This document shows positions 13,739-26,882 of a stretch of DNA of 64,000 nt, piece after piece. The first letter of the stretch is position 1. The number at the start of each line of letters is the position of its first letter. Under the pieces are notes generated by a model. It did no database searches. It saw only the letters and a list, made by a program, of their open reading frames with translations, and was not told the origin of the DNA. The stretch covers positions 1,488,001-1,552,000 of the forward strand of contig QEYB01000766.1 of NCBI GenBank assembly GCA_017562135.1. The letters are read 5' to 3'. The translations under genes were made by a program, and so were the position numbers. The stretch is from Dipylidium caninum (Eukaryota > Platyhelminthes > Cestoda > Cyclophyllidea > Dipylidiidae).

Positions 13739-16700
13739 ATGACAGAGGCCAACTCCGGAGGCGGCGTCGTCAACTGCTGCGTTGGTTGCGAGAGGCCAAT
13801 TATGGACAAATACTATCCGTGCATTGACGACCAGATTTGGCACCAGGACTGTCTCCGTTGTGTGATCTGCCGCATTCACCTGGTGGGCCGGTGCTTCGTC
13901 CGTAATGGACAGTACTTCTGTAGGAGCGACTTCGTGAGGTGAGCCTCATTTGCCCCTCGACTTGACCACGATTTAACAGTGCGCTTTTCGTCGTCCATTA
14001 ACCCAGCACAATAACTCCAGGAAACGTAGCTTTTTCCATACTCACCCGGCACCAAAATGGTTTCATGCATGCATCCCCTGGAAGGCGGCTTTTCCCCTTT
14101 ATCATGTCGGCCGACATATTCCGTCAATCTTTTGCGCTCTCATGGAAATTCCGAATTTCGTTTCACCGTGAAATTCGCGTTTGTTTAGTTTTATGTGTCT
14201 TATGTGTCCCACCGCCTTTCGACGCACCATGAGCTGGCGGCTTGTGGGAGATGGAGGTGCACCAGTGGCCACTAGTCGTTCTTCATCTTCGAAGGCTCCG
14301 GTCTTCATAAACTTCTTACAAAACAGGATTTACAAACTGACAACTCCTTGCGGCATGTTACCGAAGTGCATTGCATAAGAGCTAAGAAACTCAAATTCTG
14401 TCGGGAAGCACATTGATTTGAGCAAACAAAGCACACAACCACTTAAAAGGGGGCTAAGGGAAACTGGAGAGGTCCTCGAGGAGGTGACAAAGTGCGTGGG
14501 AGTGGAGGTGGTGCTCCAACAGTGCCGCATCCCCGTGCGACCATTTCGCCTGCACTTTGGGGCGACCGCGAATCGCATCGGTAAGTCCGACTGCCATGAA
14601 CCGCCTCCAACACGACCTTGAAGCGGCAGAGGGAGATGCACACTTATGCAAACACAAATACACCGACACACACACACACACACACGGAGAGAGAGAGAGA
14701 TGGACCAGAATGCACTTTCCTGGACCGCGAATTCGGTGAAGGCGCCTCTCCCGTTCGATGTGAAGTAAACAAGACAGATGATATCGTTCGCATCAAGGCA
14801 CTGCGCGACGGCGCCGTGATGTGTGTCTTTTCACAGATATTTACTCCGCTCATAGGCACAACCCTGTTTACGCACCGCCTAATGCACACGTACAGAAGGA
14901 ATCAAAAGACCGAGCAAAGAGAAATGACATTTTTGTGGTGCAACGTAACACAAGGGAGTGATTGGTCTTTTAGACTTTTCAGCCCACGCTGTCCCACGTG
15001 CCTGGAGACGATTCTGCCGACGGATCTGGTACGGCTGCTGGGCTCGGTGGCGTACCACGCCGACTGCTTTCGCTGTGTCCTCTGCGCGCGCTGTCTGGCC
15101 ACGGGCGACGAGTACCGGCCCCTCGGCGACGGCGTCCGGTTCATATGTCTGGAGCACGAGGCGCCGACACTCGCCCTGCCCGCCGCCCCAACCGACCCGA
15201 GGCCCTGCGGTGCGGGCACCCCTCAAAGCTCATCCCGCTCCGACGGTGTCTTTGACGACATCGGCGGTGGCGGTGTGAGCGATGAGGTGAAACACGAACG
15301 GGGTGAGTAGAACGGCAAAAGAGAAGGCAGAATCGTCGTGTGGAGACTCTCACGCGCCCCGGTAGAAGTCATTTCATGGCAAGGGTGCCGGGCAGTCCGG
15401 GGGACCAGCGGCAAGCGCCACCTCCACGGTCACTCGATTAAGCTGTGGACATAGTTAACAGTGTGTGCAACCGTTGCGCACAGTAGCCATCCCCCTCAAC
15501 TCCTTTCTCTAGCGTCGAAGGAAGCGACTGGCCCTCCGCGTCTAATCACACGCCGATTTGGCCTTGGACCTCCTAGAGTTTCCGAGATGCCGGCTTTTCC
15601 TCAGGAGACGAACGACTCGAGAGTGTTTGCGACTCCTCTACCTGTTCCCCCATCCAAATACCACGCAGATGGGGTATTTTATTGCGCAAATCCTGCGTCA
15701 ACAGACGTGACACGAGTTACGGGCCGGCGGCAACATCCTCGTCCCGCGAGCCCCATAAAAGCCGGTCCGCGCACCCCCACGTGGGTGAAGATGGAGGCGA
15801 TTTGTTGGCACATTCCGTTAATAGGCACTTGGTGGAGCATGTGGGATGGCGTTCTTTCTGGGAAGAAATTCGCGGTCTCTGCGGCCTTCTGATTCTGGGG
15901 CGGTTGAGATCAAACTCGGCTCTTCCTCGGCTCAAGCAAGTCGTTTTCGGTTTCATGCGTTGAGGAGGACTCACTTTTAAGAGAAATCTCCATTTCGACC
16001 CGCCCCAGACATTGCGAGCCCCCATTGCAAAATGCCTGACTTACTTGGGAGATCCGTCCCAAGTTCAATAGGTTTTTCGGTTTCTACTGCAGAATTTCTC
16101 CTGCAATCGGAGGTAGTTAAAGAGGCTGCATACTACGGAAATCGGGATTCGTATGCTTCGACTGAGGCTGGCCTCGGTCACTTCGTGTCCAGTGACCCGG
16201 AGCAGGAGCGAGAAGTTGACTCTCCGATGTATGCAGGCAATCTGGACGCCGACGACCGGTCGGAGGAGTGCGGACTGGAGTTGGGTGAGGCGGAGGCCGA
16301 GACCGAGGGCGAAGTTGAACCGGAGGAGGGGTCGAAGGCGCCCTCTGGCGGAGACGAGGCTGCCGGCAGTCCCGCTTCCAATGAGGTTTCAGCTGCCGCC
16401 ACCAACGCCCCACTGCCAACTCAGGGCTCCATTGAGGGCGGCGGGAACAGCCTGCTCACAAAGCGACGCGGGCCTCGCACCACAATTAAGGCGAAGCAGT
16501 TGGACACTCTGAAGCAGGCCTTCGCCACCACACCAAAACCCAGCAGACACATTCGGGAGCAGCTGGCTCAGGAGACCGGCCTCTCCATGCGTGTCATTCA
16601 GGTAGGTCGTGGGCTTTAAGCCTCCACGGTCGCTCGACGTGGTCTGAAGCCCCTCTAAACCCATGGGCTCGTACACTTTTCAAACTAGCGTGGAGAATAA

Positions 16701-19700
16701 GCCGCATCCGTCTAGACGCAGCGCGGATCACAGCCGCAAATGGCCTTCAGACGAGGGCGAGTCTTGTGATTATGGCGCGCCGTTTTTCAGCGCCATCACA
16801 TGCAGTCGTGACTGGTATCCTCGCCGGCGAACCAGACCTTGGGCAGCGCCGCGCCATCGGCGTGACAGGCCCCGTGTTCTTGTGCCGCTCGGTACTTCCG
16901 TTTTCGCGCAGAGCTTCGTAGACTGTGCGCAGAACCACGTGCGGAAGGCAGTTGCACGAAGTGGAGGGACACACGCAATTTTGCGACACTCCAGTCGCTT
17001 CTTCGCGTCGGAAAGTGCGAGCCTCCTGTCTCCCGCTAGTCGACTCTCATAACTCCGTCCTGCCCCATAACGTGGCAGCACATTTTTCTCGGTTTCCCGG
17101 GGAGGAGGAGGAGTTTGCCACCCTTGGAGGTGACCACCGTGTCTTACTGCGTGTGTATTAGACGAGAATTAAACGAATTGCCTATGATAATGTTCTAATT
17201 CAACCAAACAACAGCGAACTTCTAGTCCAGTCAAAACCCTCAGTGGCACACACTCGTCCAAACTGCGGCTGATTCCGTACTGGTGCGGAAAACAGCGTTC
17301 CCACGCGGAAGGAAGGAGAACAACCGTCACCGAATTTATTCCATCTGCTCCCCACGTAGTGTCAATGAAAATTCCAACGGTCGGGAACGTGATGTTGGTG
17401 CTCAGTGGTCAGGCGGAAGCCAATAAAAATAAAAATTCCTCCCGTTTGACTTCCTGTCGCACTTCTCCGAGTTGGCATCCGAACGAGCGCGGCCAGTAGC
17501 GAGGGTGAATGGACGTCGAAAAGCAGGAAATTGCAACCTCCCGTCCCTTTCCTGCCTGCTTGTCGAATATGCAAATAAGCGGTGGGGCGTTCCGGATGCG
17601 AACGTGCCTCGCCCCAGTCACTGTCAGCCTTGAGGCTGGAAGGCAGGCAAACCCCGAAAAATCTGCTCCTTCTCGCCTCTTAACCGCAGTCGATGAATCT
17701 GGCCGCCTGTCTGAGCCGGCGTAAGACCCATCCACGAGAGGGAGGGAACTGCTCAGCAAAGACTGCTGGCGTGGTCGTGGCATTGCCCGACTCCTCAGGC
17801 TTCGCGTTGGCATGCGGCGCAATCTCTTGCGCAGAATTTTTCCTCGCTTTTCTAATTACCTAAATCATTTCGGCTTGAAAGGTTGTGCCACCCCTCGCCC
17901 TCGCCCTCGCCAGTCATTGTTCGCGGGCGCTTTGAGGACGAGCCCCCTTGGGAGGCTCTGCTCCCGCCCACCACGGGCTGAATAGATTCACAAAGACTCA
18001 TCTCATCCGTCCCAGGAAAGCGGAGGCGTGGGGTGGTAAGGCCGGCCCGCGTTCAAACAACAGGGCGCTCGTTGTTGTGGCTTCCCCCAAAGGCCGCGGC
18101 TGCTCCTTCGCCGCTGAGTCAGGCGGCCGCGGAAAGACGTGGAGCAGAGATGGCGTTTAAGCTGTTGAGCAGGCCGATGTGGAAAGACCGGTGGAAGCAT
18201 AAAAATTCGCAGTAAATGCTCTAATCCCCGACTTAAACGCTATCGACAGGCTTCACGCCAATCACCCTAATCTCCTCCTTCCCTCCCCCCACCGCCCCTC
18301 ACCGCCCGTCGCCCCGCCGCCCGCATTGCGAGGATGTGCGCGCGTGCGTGCATGTCAGTTGTGCGCTTCCCCGTCGTCTTGACGCGTCTTCCCCCTCTGT
18401 CCTCTCGCCTGTTCCGCGTTCCCTCACAGCGGAGAGGGTGGCATTGAGGGCGGATTATGCGCCGCCACCTCATTGTCGTAGCGCACACACGGCATTTCCT
18501 TCTCCTCGCCCCCTGTCACCTCCCGGGCTTCCACTATGGTTTCCTTTCAATGCCCGGGGCATTTTATGCCTTTAAGCCTGCGTGAGTCCCCAATCACCTC
18601 TAAAAGGCAACCACTTGTGCTGAGAGCGGAAGACTCCAGCGGTACAGAGCATTCGATTGCACTTATGACGCTTTAATTGAAAAGACCGTTCTGCCGCTAA
18701 CGGACCGTAAGACATCCCGAAAGGCGGGTGCAGTTGAAGGCTCCGGGCGTTGTTTAACCGCAGTAGTAGAAGAGATTTTGGGCGGATCGCATTACACGGA
18801 GGGCGACGGCGGTGTTCTTGGTTGATGGACGTGTAAGCAGGCACGTGGGTAAACCTGGCTTCCTGGGGGTTAAACTAATCTCCTACTTCTCCGCACTTTG
18901 TAGCAGTTTTATGCGATTATGGTGTGATGGAGGAATAATTGACTGAGCGATTGTGCGATTCAGGTTTGGTTCCAAAACCGCCGCAGCAAGGAGCGCCGAA
19001 TGAAGCAACTCTCCGCCCTAGGTGTGCGAAGGCCCTTCTTCCCGCAGCAGCAACACCACAGCCATCACCATCACCACCACCAGCCTGTCCGGCGCGTGCG
19101 GATTGGAGGTGGCGGTGGAAGTGTCACATCTCGCGACGTCTGCGCCTTCGGGCCTGAAGACCTGCCGGCCGAGGTGATGGCCGAACTCCTCCACGTGCCG
19201 CCGCCGCTCTCCCTGCCCCAACCGTCGGCATACCAAAACGGCCTTTTCTGTGTTGACACGCAGCGCGTGAGTGTGTTAGACAATTTTTATTGCGACCACA
19301 AGGTTTTGGCCACAACCAGAGCAACCCATTAACCGCGGTGAAAACGTTTGTTGCCTGTTTCGTTGTGGCCACCACACCCACCGTCGAGTGTCCCTCGTGT
19401 GAGGAAATGCCCTTTCGGGGAGTTTTGTGGCAAGCGCTAGCAGAAGACGAAGACGATGATCTGGAGGTGTCGAGACCAGCTCTGGGAAATAGTTCGACCG
19501 TATGATTTTCTTCTTCGCAGTCAATTGGTTTTTAGCGCAACCGCCGCCTGGTAGCAGATGAGGAATGAGCCTGAGAGAGTTCAGCCTGCTATGAAAAGCG
19601 CCTTCCGTCCCATCCTCGCAGCCTGGTCGGAGAGACCTCCGTGACGGGAGGGCTAAAAGTCCTCTCTCTTGCATTTCCGCATCAGTGCGCTTTGACAAGT

Positions 19701-22700
19701 GTATCGCTTCCATTTGGTAGCTGACAGAGTCTAATGCACGCCGTTAATTCTGGTCGGGGCGGCCAGCAAATAGCCGATCTCTGCCTCGCACGAAGCGCTT
19801 TGTCAGCTTGACTTATTGGGATGTGTTCGCTCTCTCGCGACACTCGACGGTAGTTACTTCTCCCTTCTCTTCCCTTCTCCTCCGCTCTCCTGCATCCCCC
19901 CCCGCATCCTGACCCGACCGATCTTGGGTCCAGGAATTCTACAACGCCATGGCAAGCGAGGCAGGGAACGCGCTACCAGTAGGCTCTTCACTGTTCGCAT
20001 ATGGGCCGTCACCGCCGCCACCGCCGCCGCTCTCGGGCTACGGGAACGCCTTCCCCGAGGGTGGCGTCGTCTACCCCTCGTCTCAGGAAGCCATGGTGAA
20101 GAAGGGCCCTCTTTCGCCCGACCGGCCACTGCCGTGCGAACAGGATCTCGCGAAGACCTCCGACGACCAGACCAGTAAATGACCTACTTTTTTGAAATAA
20201 CTGACATTTTTCTCGTCTGCCCCCTCAGAGCATGGAGGCATGCTTTCAGAGATGCTTTCTCTCACTTGCGAGAGGGTGGTCCACGGTTTCCGAGACCCCA
20301 GCAAACCGGGTCACTGGAGGCGCTGTTGAGGGCGTCGCGTCCGCGAGCGACTGTGGCGTTGCTGCTCGTTTGCCGTCATCGGCTCTCTCGCCACCGAAGT
20401 GGGAGGAGGCCACTTCGCAGCCACTGTGGAGCACACAAGTAGGGCTATCCATGGCTGAGCGTGCAGATTTCCTGCTCCACGGAGCCGCTTTTTCTCAGAC
20501 CTTCTCAGGCTGTCGCAACAGGCGAGCAAGGGATGTGGCGGGGTGGTGTCAAAACCCCAGGGGGGCGGGTGGCGGTGGGAGACGCGTCTGGTCGGGTCCG
20601 GTCGGGTGGGTCCTCGAGGCGACGTGAGGTGAGTCTCGGCGCGAGGGAAGGACAAGGCCCACGTCCAACTTCCCTGCGCTCCCTTCTCATGGACGAGCGG
20701 CAGGCGTTAATTCGCGCCGACACGCTTTACGCGATGGCAAACGCCAGCCAGCGCGCTGCCTCGCCAATGCCCAGTCCTGCGTCTCTCCGCCCAGCGTTCA
20801 CTTACATGCCACTTGTGAGCAGAGACTCCAAAAGGCTTCTCCAATCTACTGCTGACTGCTGTCGATACTGCAAATCTCAGAGGTCATCAGAATCCTCAAC
20901 ATTCCACCATCCTCAAGCCGCTCACCTCAATTCTTCAAGTGGACAACTGGATTCTGTCTCATGAGGAAATCCGAGCCCAGCATCCATCATTTTGGTGTCC
21001 TCTGCCTCCTCCTCTTTCTCTTCCTCCCCCTACCCCTCATCTTCGCAGGAGAGAAGAGTTTTAATAATGAGAAAAGCGGAAGGAAGGAGAGCTGTAGATG
21101 GGGGGGGGGGGAAGAGAAGGAGGCGAGGAAGAAGAAGACCAAGAAAAAGGCAAAATCAAGTGGCGGAGGGGCGGGGAGGAGGAGGAGGGAGATGGAGAAG
21201 GCGTGTGGAAGCTGATGTGGTGGACTTTGCGGTCATCCTCTGGGAGATGGCCATGCGAGAAGGGGACTGGGACTTGGGAATTGGTCTGGGAGGCGCAGGA
21301 ATAACGCTTCATTAGGCCTGGAGGAAGGCAATTCCCCATGTCAGACCCCCGGCACCGCCCCTCCCCAACGCCCTCAACGCGAGGAGGAAAGGGGGAAGGG
21401 AGGCCTGTGGCACACAAGTGAACATGTTCATCCCCCGAGGTAACCGGATATCTCGGCCAAAACCATTCGAAGACAGGAAAGGTGCTAAGAGGCACGGCTT
21501 TATCGAATGCGCCGTTGGACGACGTGGAACTGTGTTGTCAGTCATTGTGGTATTTTCGGATTTCATGGGGGGTTTATTAACAGAATGAAATATTACCGAC
21601 TGCTGTGGTCCAAACAGAAAGTTTAATTTCCCTTGAGACTTGTGCTTTTGTCATTTGCGATGACATATGTCCTTTCTCTCCTCTCCCGCCACCCTCAACC
21701 TCGCCTCCACCGTCGCCTCAGCTCCTCTCGCTCCTCCCCCCCCCCCCCCCTGTCGCTTATGATGGCGTTCGTATAGTGTAAACAAGCTAACACCAAAAGG
21801 GGCACAGCACTGTCCGCGGCAGACGCTTTGCTCGGCGATGCCTCTCTTCCCATTCACCAGCCCCCATAGCCAGTGCGGAGGCACCGCTCTCCCCCCCGTA
21901 GCAGCGTCCCTCCGCGAGTAGCCGCGTCCTCCATCGGGCTGGGCGTCGTCTGGGCTACTGCCACGTCTGCGGGGTCTCCATCACGCGTTCGAAGCAGCTA
22001 CGGGACTCCTATTCACCAGCGCGGCAGAGGAGACCATTAGCCCTCCTGTGAGCGCCCAATTGGCTTCCTTCGTCCGGGCGATGCATAAAGAGTTGGGGGG
22101 CAGAATTGAGGAGGCTTCACCTGAAGTGCACCCCTGTCCGGCTGGTCTGGTGTCTCGAGGCCGAGGATGATCCAGCGTTGTGTCCACTGTGGAGCACGAA
22201 AACCACACGCCCACCCCATCGTTCCACGGGCTTTGTGAGTGCGTCGTGGAACCGATGTCACGTTGCTACGGCACTCTCAGCCACTCTCCTCCGATTTAAT
22301 GGAGGAGGCGTGACTTTAACTGCTTTCTGTTGCACGAGGACATTAGCGTAGAAACCTTCTTGAATCGTCGAACCTGTGTTCCCTGACAGAGGGAATGACG
22401 TGATATTAGGCGATTTCGATGCTAGTCCGTCGCTGTTTGCCATAGTCCGTGCACTTGAGACGTGGGCGAGCAGAGGCGGATGCCTTCAGGCGGTGTGGCA
22501 GGGGAGGCCACTCTGTCTCGACGAAATCTCGGCGCTCCGGCTGCGGTCGTTCGGCTCGACCACCAGTCGAGTCCGTGGCTTCAAAAGCGCCTCCCAATGC
22601 GTTTCGCAAGTCGGAGTCCCGACCGAAAAAACAGCGGACTGGTAGCCGTCAAGACTTCGCCATATGACCTAGCTGTCTCCTCACTCTTTGCTTAACCAGT

Positions 22701-23161
22701 TAACGGCTGCGAGGCTTTTCGGCTTCGGGGCCAGTCGCAGGTAATCGGCACCCTAAGGATAACGGCAGCGGCAGTTCGAGAACTCAAAATTAACTCATTC
22801 AAATATTCTTCTCCAAGAGAGACTTACATCTCTTAATTTCTTAGCAAAGTCAAAGGCCACCATCTCTCATGCCTAATTCCTCTTGGCAATCCGCCTAGAC
22901 GACTCGTCAGTGTACTTCTCAGATGGAGGAGGTTACGCTGTGGGGAAAACAACGCTGAGTCCTCTCCTCGAGCCCTTCCCTCAACTGGCGCAGAGTCGCA
23001 TCTCTCGCGGTGCTGCATTTCATCACAATCACCACCACTCGCACCACCACCATCTCCAAGCCAGCGGGGGCCATCAACTGGCGCACTTCTCGCCCGTCAA
23101 ATCCCAGGCCGGGGCCTCGGACCAGCTCGCCCCCGCCGGTGTGCTCGAGTGCTCCTGGTAG
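13739..23161 (+). CDS. lhx1/5: LIM-homeobox transcription factor, LHX1/LHX5 (Lim1) group
   Basis: This is a nuclear DNA-binding regulator; LHX1/5 proteins pattern neurons and head structures, and their LIM domains bind LDB co-factors. Exons: 13739-13938 (LIM1, CVGC through FCRSDF), 14974-15302 (LIM2, CPTC through ICLEHE), 16093-16601 (acidic linker and homeodomain residues 1-46), 18964-19266 (homeodomain from [20 protein letters not shown]), 19934-20174, and about 22899-23161. The sum is 1845 nt (614 aa). The homeodomain (about residues 301-360), [20 protein letters not shown], is nearly identical to vertebrate LHX1/5 as I recall it. An intron splits it between positions 46 and 47. Histidine runs occur at about 377-385 and in the last exon. 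The protein ends VLECSW, recalling the tryptophan-ended vertebrate tail. The last acceptor is ambiguous: three in-frame AGs (22898, 22910, 22922) share the phase. A further small exon in the 2.7-kb last intron cannot be excluded. The protein is longer than vertebrate LHX1 (about 400 aa), mainly through the linker and tail. Confidence 0.95.
14664..14700. repeat. (CA)n/(GA)n microsatellite
   Basis: About ten CA units run directly into about seven GA units, inside the first intron of the LIM-homeobox gene. It explains the low-complexity ORFs on both strands here. Confidence 0.9.
21102..21111. repeat. G homopolymer
   Basis: Ten consecutive G residues inside a purine-rich (GGA/GAA) stretch of about 21060-21210, in the last intron of the LIM-homeobox gene. 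Frames through it give only Gly/Arg/Glu/Lys low-complexity peptides. Confidence 0.85.
21736..21750. repeat. C homopolymer
   Basis: About fifteen consecutive C residues following a CTCCT-rich tract in the last intron of the LIM-homeobox gene. The exact length may carry sequencing error. Confidence 0.85.
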
Positions 23162-23223
23162 CTGGGACTCCCGCCTCCCTCCCACTCATCTGCTCCCGTG
23201 CCTAAATGTTGCTGTACATAACC

Positions 23224-23229
23224 ATTAAA
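23224..23229 (+). terminator. ATTAAA polyadenylation signal of the LIM-homeobox gene
   Basis: ATTAAA, the commonest variant of the AATAAA signal, lies 62 bases after the stop codon at 23159-23161. A T/C-rich stretch with GTC and TGTC follows. Position and context fit a short 3' UTR. Confidence 0.55.
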
Positions 23230-26200
23230 GGTCTCGTCTCTTCCCCTCCCTTCCCTGTCACTGCTCTTTCTGGAGTCCGGCAACGATAGCGCGACTCAGT
23301 TGTGCGTGTGTGTTTATGCAAGGGAGCCGGGACCCCCAAAAATGACCTAATAGAGCGTGACCCGAGACCACACGACGCTGTCGAGTCAAGCCTTGCGTAT
23401 AGGCAGGATAGACGGCGTTTCTGCTTTGCGTGCGCCCCTAAGAGTGGCGCCCGCGTTTTGCAGAAACCCACACATCTGACATACTGCATTAGAGCCGAGA
23501 CAGCAGTAAATGGACACCCCAACGATGTCATGGAGACTGTTTTTGAAATCAACAAGCCCACTAACACTTATGATATTCGCCCACGTGCCCTGAGGGCGTG
23601 TGAGAGCCATCCGGCGAAGATTCGGCAGCCTCTATTCCCCAATGCATGTCACGATGGGAATAGAGGCGGTGGGGGAAGCGCTCTAAGGTCGGCAACAATC
23701 TGCCCTTGGGTTGATTTCACATGCCATTAGTCGCATTGAGGTCTCCTCAATTTGGCTTTTTTCATTGGGCTAAAAGAAGATTTCCCCATTTGAGGAAGTG
23801 TCCGCCACGATCTTGGAGAAAAGTCACGGTTTTGTTTGTTTGTGTCGCTTACCACTTCAACTACGGGGAAGGAGACAATGATGCCATGATCATGATATCT
23901 AGATGGGTTAACCCCTGCTGGCTATTGTTCTTGGATAGGATAGAGAATTAAGTAAAATTTTAGTCGTCAGACTGTCTCTACTGCGTCCAAATCACAAGAA
24001 GCCAAAGTGCGTGTTCGAGTGGGATGTGGAATTTTTGTGGCAAAACTTCATGGGTGACTTAAATTTCCACAAAATGTAAGAGGTCTACGGAATTGCATTT
24101 ACTCAGGGCAATCTCGTGTGCATATTTACACTTTTCCAGCTGGATTTGGAGGCAAACAGGTTTTACAGTAATATTAAGGAGGAAGACTCAGGACACTCGT
24201 GTGTATTAACTATCAGGGCTATTTTCCCTATTCACATGAAGGAAAGTGGCGGGATACTTTAAAAGTTAATTTAATGACTTGAAAGTGGTACTTGCGACAG
24301 CGAAAAGTTAGCTTCCATTTTTCAGTCCAGGATATTGCCCACATACAGCTGAAAAAACACCTCAATGACCTCGGCCGTGCATCATGGTTAGTTAAGTTGA
24401 AAAAAATTAGTGACATAATTTATCTACGAGGTCGCAGGTTTGTTACGGGCGTGGCCCCGCACCGACTTGAGGGTCACGCTCGATTGGATCTCGTCAAGCG
24501 AGCACCGAGCGCTGCCACAGTCCCCGTCACTTTGCCCTGGTTGGCATGCTTTATTCGCGCAGTCAATTTGTTCCCAGTGTTCTGGAAATGACACTAGCAA
24601 ACTGATTGCGAAATGGAATCCACCGATGCAGAAAATGAGACACATATTATGGGGACGACTCACGAGTAGATTGACTAGATAGCTGTGTTTTCTTAATATA
24701 TACGTATAGAGAGCAATGACTTACTATGCCTAAATGAATATGCAACATTAGGTATTAATAAGAATGCTCGCAAGTCGATTAACTGGAGGATGTATACCGC
24801 GATATTTCTCGTCATTACCTACCGATATTACGTCGTGCGTTAAAAAAACAAAAATGTCGGTCGGAAGGCCAAATGCCAGTTAATTTGCGGCAATTTACGT
24901 CAGCGAACCACCATTTTTATAGTATTAATAGACCACTCGATATAACCCTAACTCCTTAAATGAATATATGAATCTTAATGTAAACTATGTTCATTATCCT
25001 TTATATGTAAAAATCAGGCGTCTCTGGTGTTTTGGAAGGTTGATGAGCGAAATAAATGATTGTTACTTGTTTGTATCTGCTTAAATACAAATGTGTACGG
25101 GATCTTTTGGCCACGTTTGACTTCACGAAACCTCAATATCAGAAGAAATAAAATGTTGACACCCATCGAATACCCAACCTACGATGCCACAATTTTATAA
25201 ATAGCATCTCGCTTGAGATGTACATTAAAATGGTCACAAAGACGTTCAGTTAATGAAGTTCGAGCTCGCTGGCTTCAAACAAGCACTCCAAGATAAACTA
25301 AGGTTATACGCAATTTAAAAATTAGGTAAACCCTTGTGCTTCTCAATCAGATAAAATTGCGCCAATATTATTTAATTTTTGTTAGTTGACCAATGGTCAT
25401 CAAAAATAATGCTCTTTTTCTTCGTAAACATTTATAATTTTCTCATACGACCTTGAAATCTTATGCCAATAGACTGTTCGTAAGGTTACCAATTAAAATA
25501 TTAGGTTTTCAGCGCATCATTTGAGCCTGCAACCAATGAGAATGAGGACGTCTCCTCTATTGGTCGCATTGTCAGGTGTTGTATTATTAAAATCTTGTAA
25601 GTTCACAAGTTCTTCATGCTTTTTACCAATCACCCCATCCACGAAGCCTGCCTTTAACCTTGAAAGCATGGCGTTCCCAGGTTCCATCAATTGTGTGCAT
25701 AAATTACCACTCCCTTTATTTTCATTACTGCAATGCTCGACTTATTTATTTTAATTGACCTGCCTCCTCGGTCGTCTATTTACTTGGCTTTGTACTGGAA
25801 ATTACTGGACATAATTCGTGTGGGGCTAGAGTACTGTACTTAACAGGCTTGTGAGGTGCCTTTTATTCGTTAGTTCCCTTACCCTTTAATGGTAATTTGC
25901 AGTGTTTACCAACCCTTCTGCAGCTGAAATACATGAATTTTTAACTACTATATAAGGCACAAATGTCATCATGCCTATCAACAATATGACTTTGAAAATG
26001 TTCGTTACCAATCGAATTTGAAGTTGATTAGGGATAACTCCTTGCAGGCAATTTCACGCCGTTTCTTATTAATTTCTGTATGTTGCACCTTATTTCTTTG
26101 AAGAGCCTCTATCCTTGGGGTTTTGCATCCACTTTAGTAAGAATCACGATATTTCCTCACTTATTAAATTTACCGTTCTGTGTAGTTATACTAACATTAT

Positions 26201-26882
26201 GATTTCTTATTTTTAAGATTGACTATATTGCTCTTAGTAATTGCATCCAAAAAGATTTAAATTCATCTCATTTTTTGCATTAGTGCTCTACTTCCTCTCC
26301 AAGTCTGTTGCCTTCTCTTTTTCATTATCCTAATTTAGTGGAGTGTATGGTCCACTTCTTCCACCATCTTCATTAATACCGACTTCTCGAAGAAATACAG
26401 ATCAGTAATCCTTTCCCAGTCAGGAGAGAATTTCAAATAATGTTGATCCGGTGTAGTTGATGTGTATTCCGCATTTTTTTTCTACCATAACATGTATTCT
26501 GGCATCTTTAATTAAAAAGGATTCAGCAAGGTGAAACTGACTAAAGCCAATTGTTACCTTACTTCTACTTTTTTCCAAAGGCCCTAATTTTTTTTGCGTC
26601 CAAAGGCTTTTCCCAATATTATATTTGTTAGTGGTAAATTTGATAGACTGTTCCTTCTATATTTACGGTGTCCCTCTTTCTCTGCTTCTATACTGAAGAT
26701 AAGGCGTTACAGCCTCACTTCGCACCTACATCACCAGATTTGTATTGAAAGAGCGATTCACGGAGCAATTTTTAATTTTGAGTTTGTGGTGAGGCAGTGA
26801 ATATTCGGTTTTTATCCGATTCAAATTCTTTCCTTGTAGACATTATGCTGAGTCGGCTCTGAGGCTACCTCTCACTGGAAGT
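23230..26882. other. Intergenic region, AT-rich, no gene seen
   Basis: From about 24.0 kb onward the sequence is AT-rich with very few ORFs over 60 codons. Short frames at 23302-23730 and 24292-24682 overlap on opposite strands and have no recognisable features. The stretch before 26883 should contain the promoter of the FN3 receptor gene; no specific element was identified. Confidence 0.55.

Noticed and set aside
14618..14973. N-terminal part of a 230-codon plus-strand ORF before the LIM2 exon
   Set aside because: It runs through a CA/GA microsatellite and lacks LIM residues. The LIM2 exon begins at the acceptor before 14974, in phase with the LIM1 exon.
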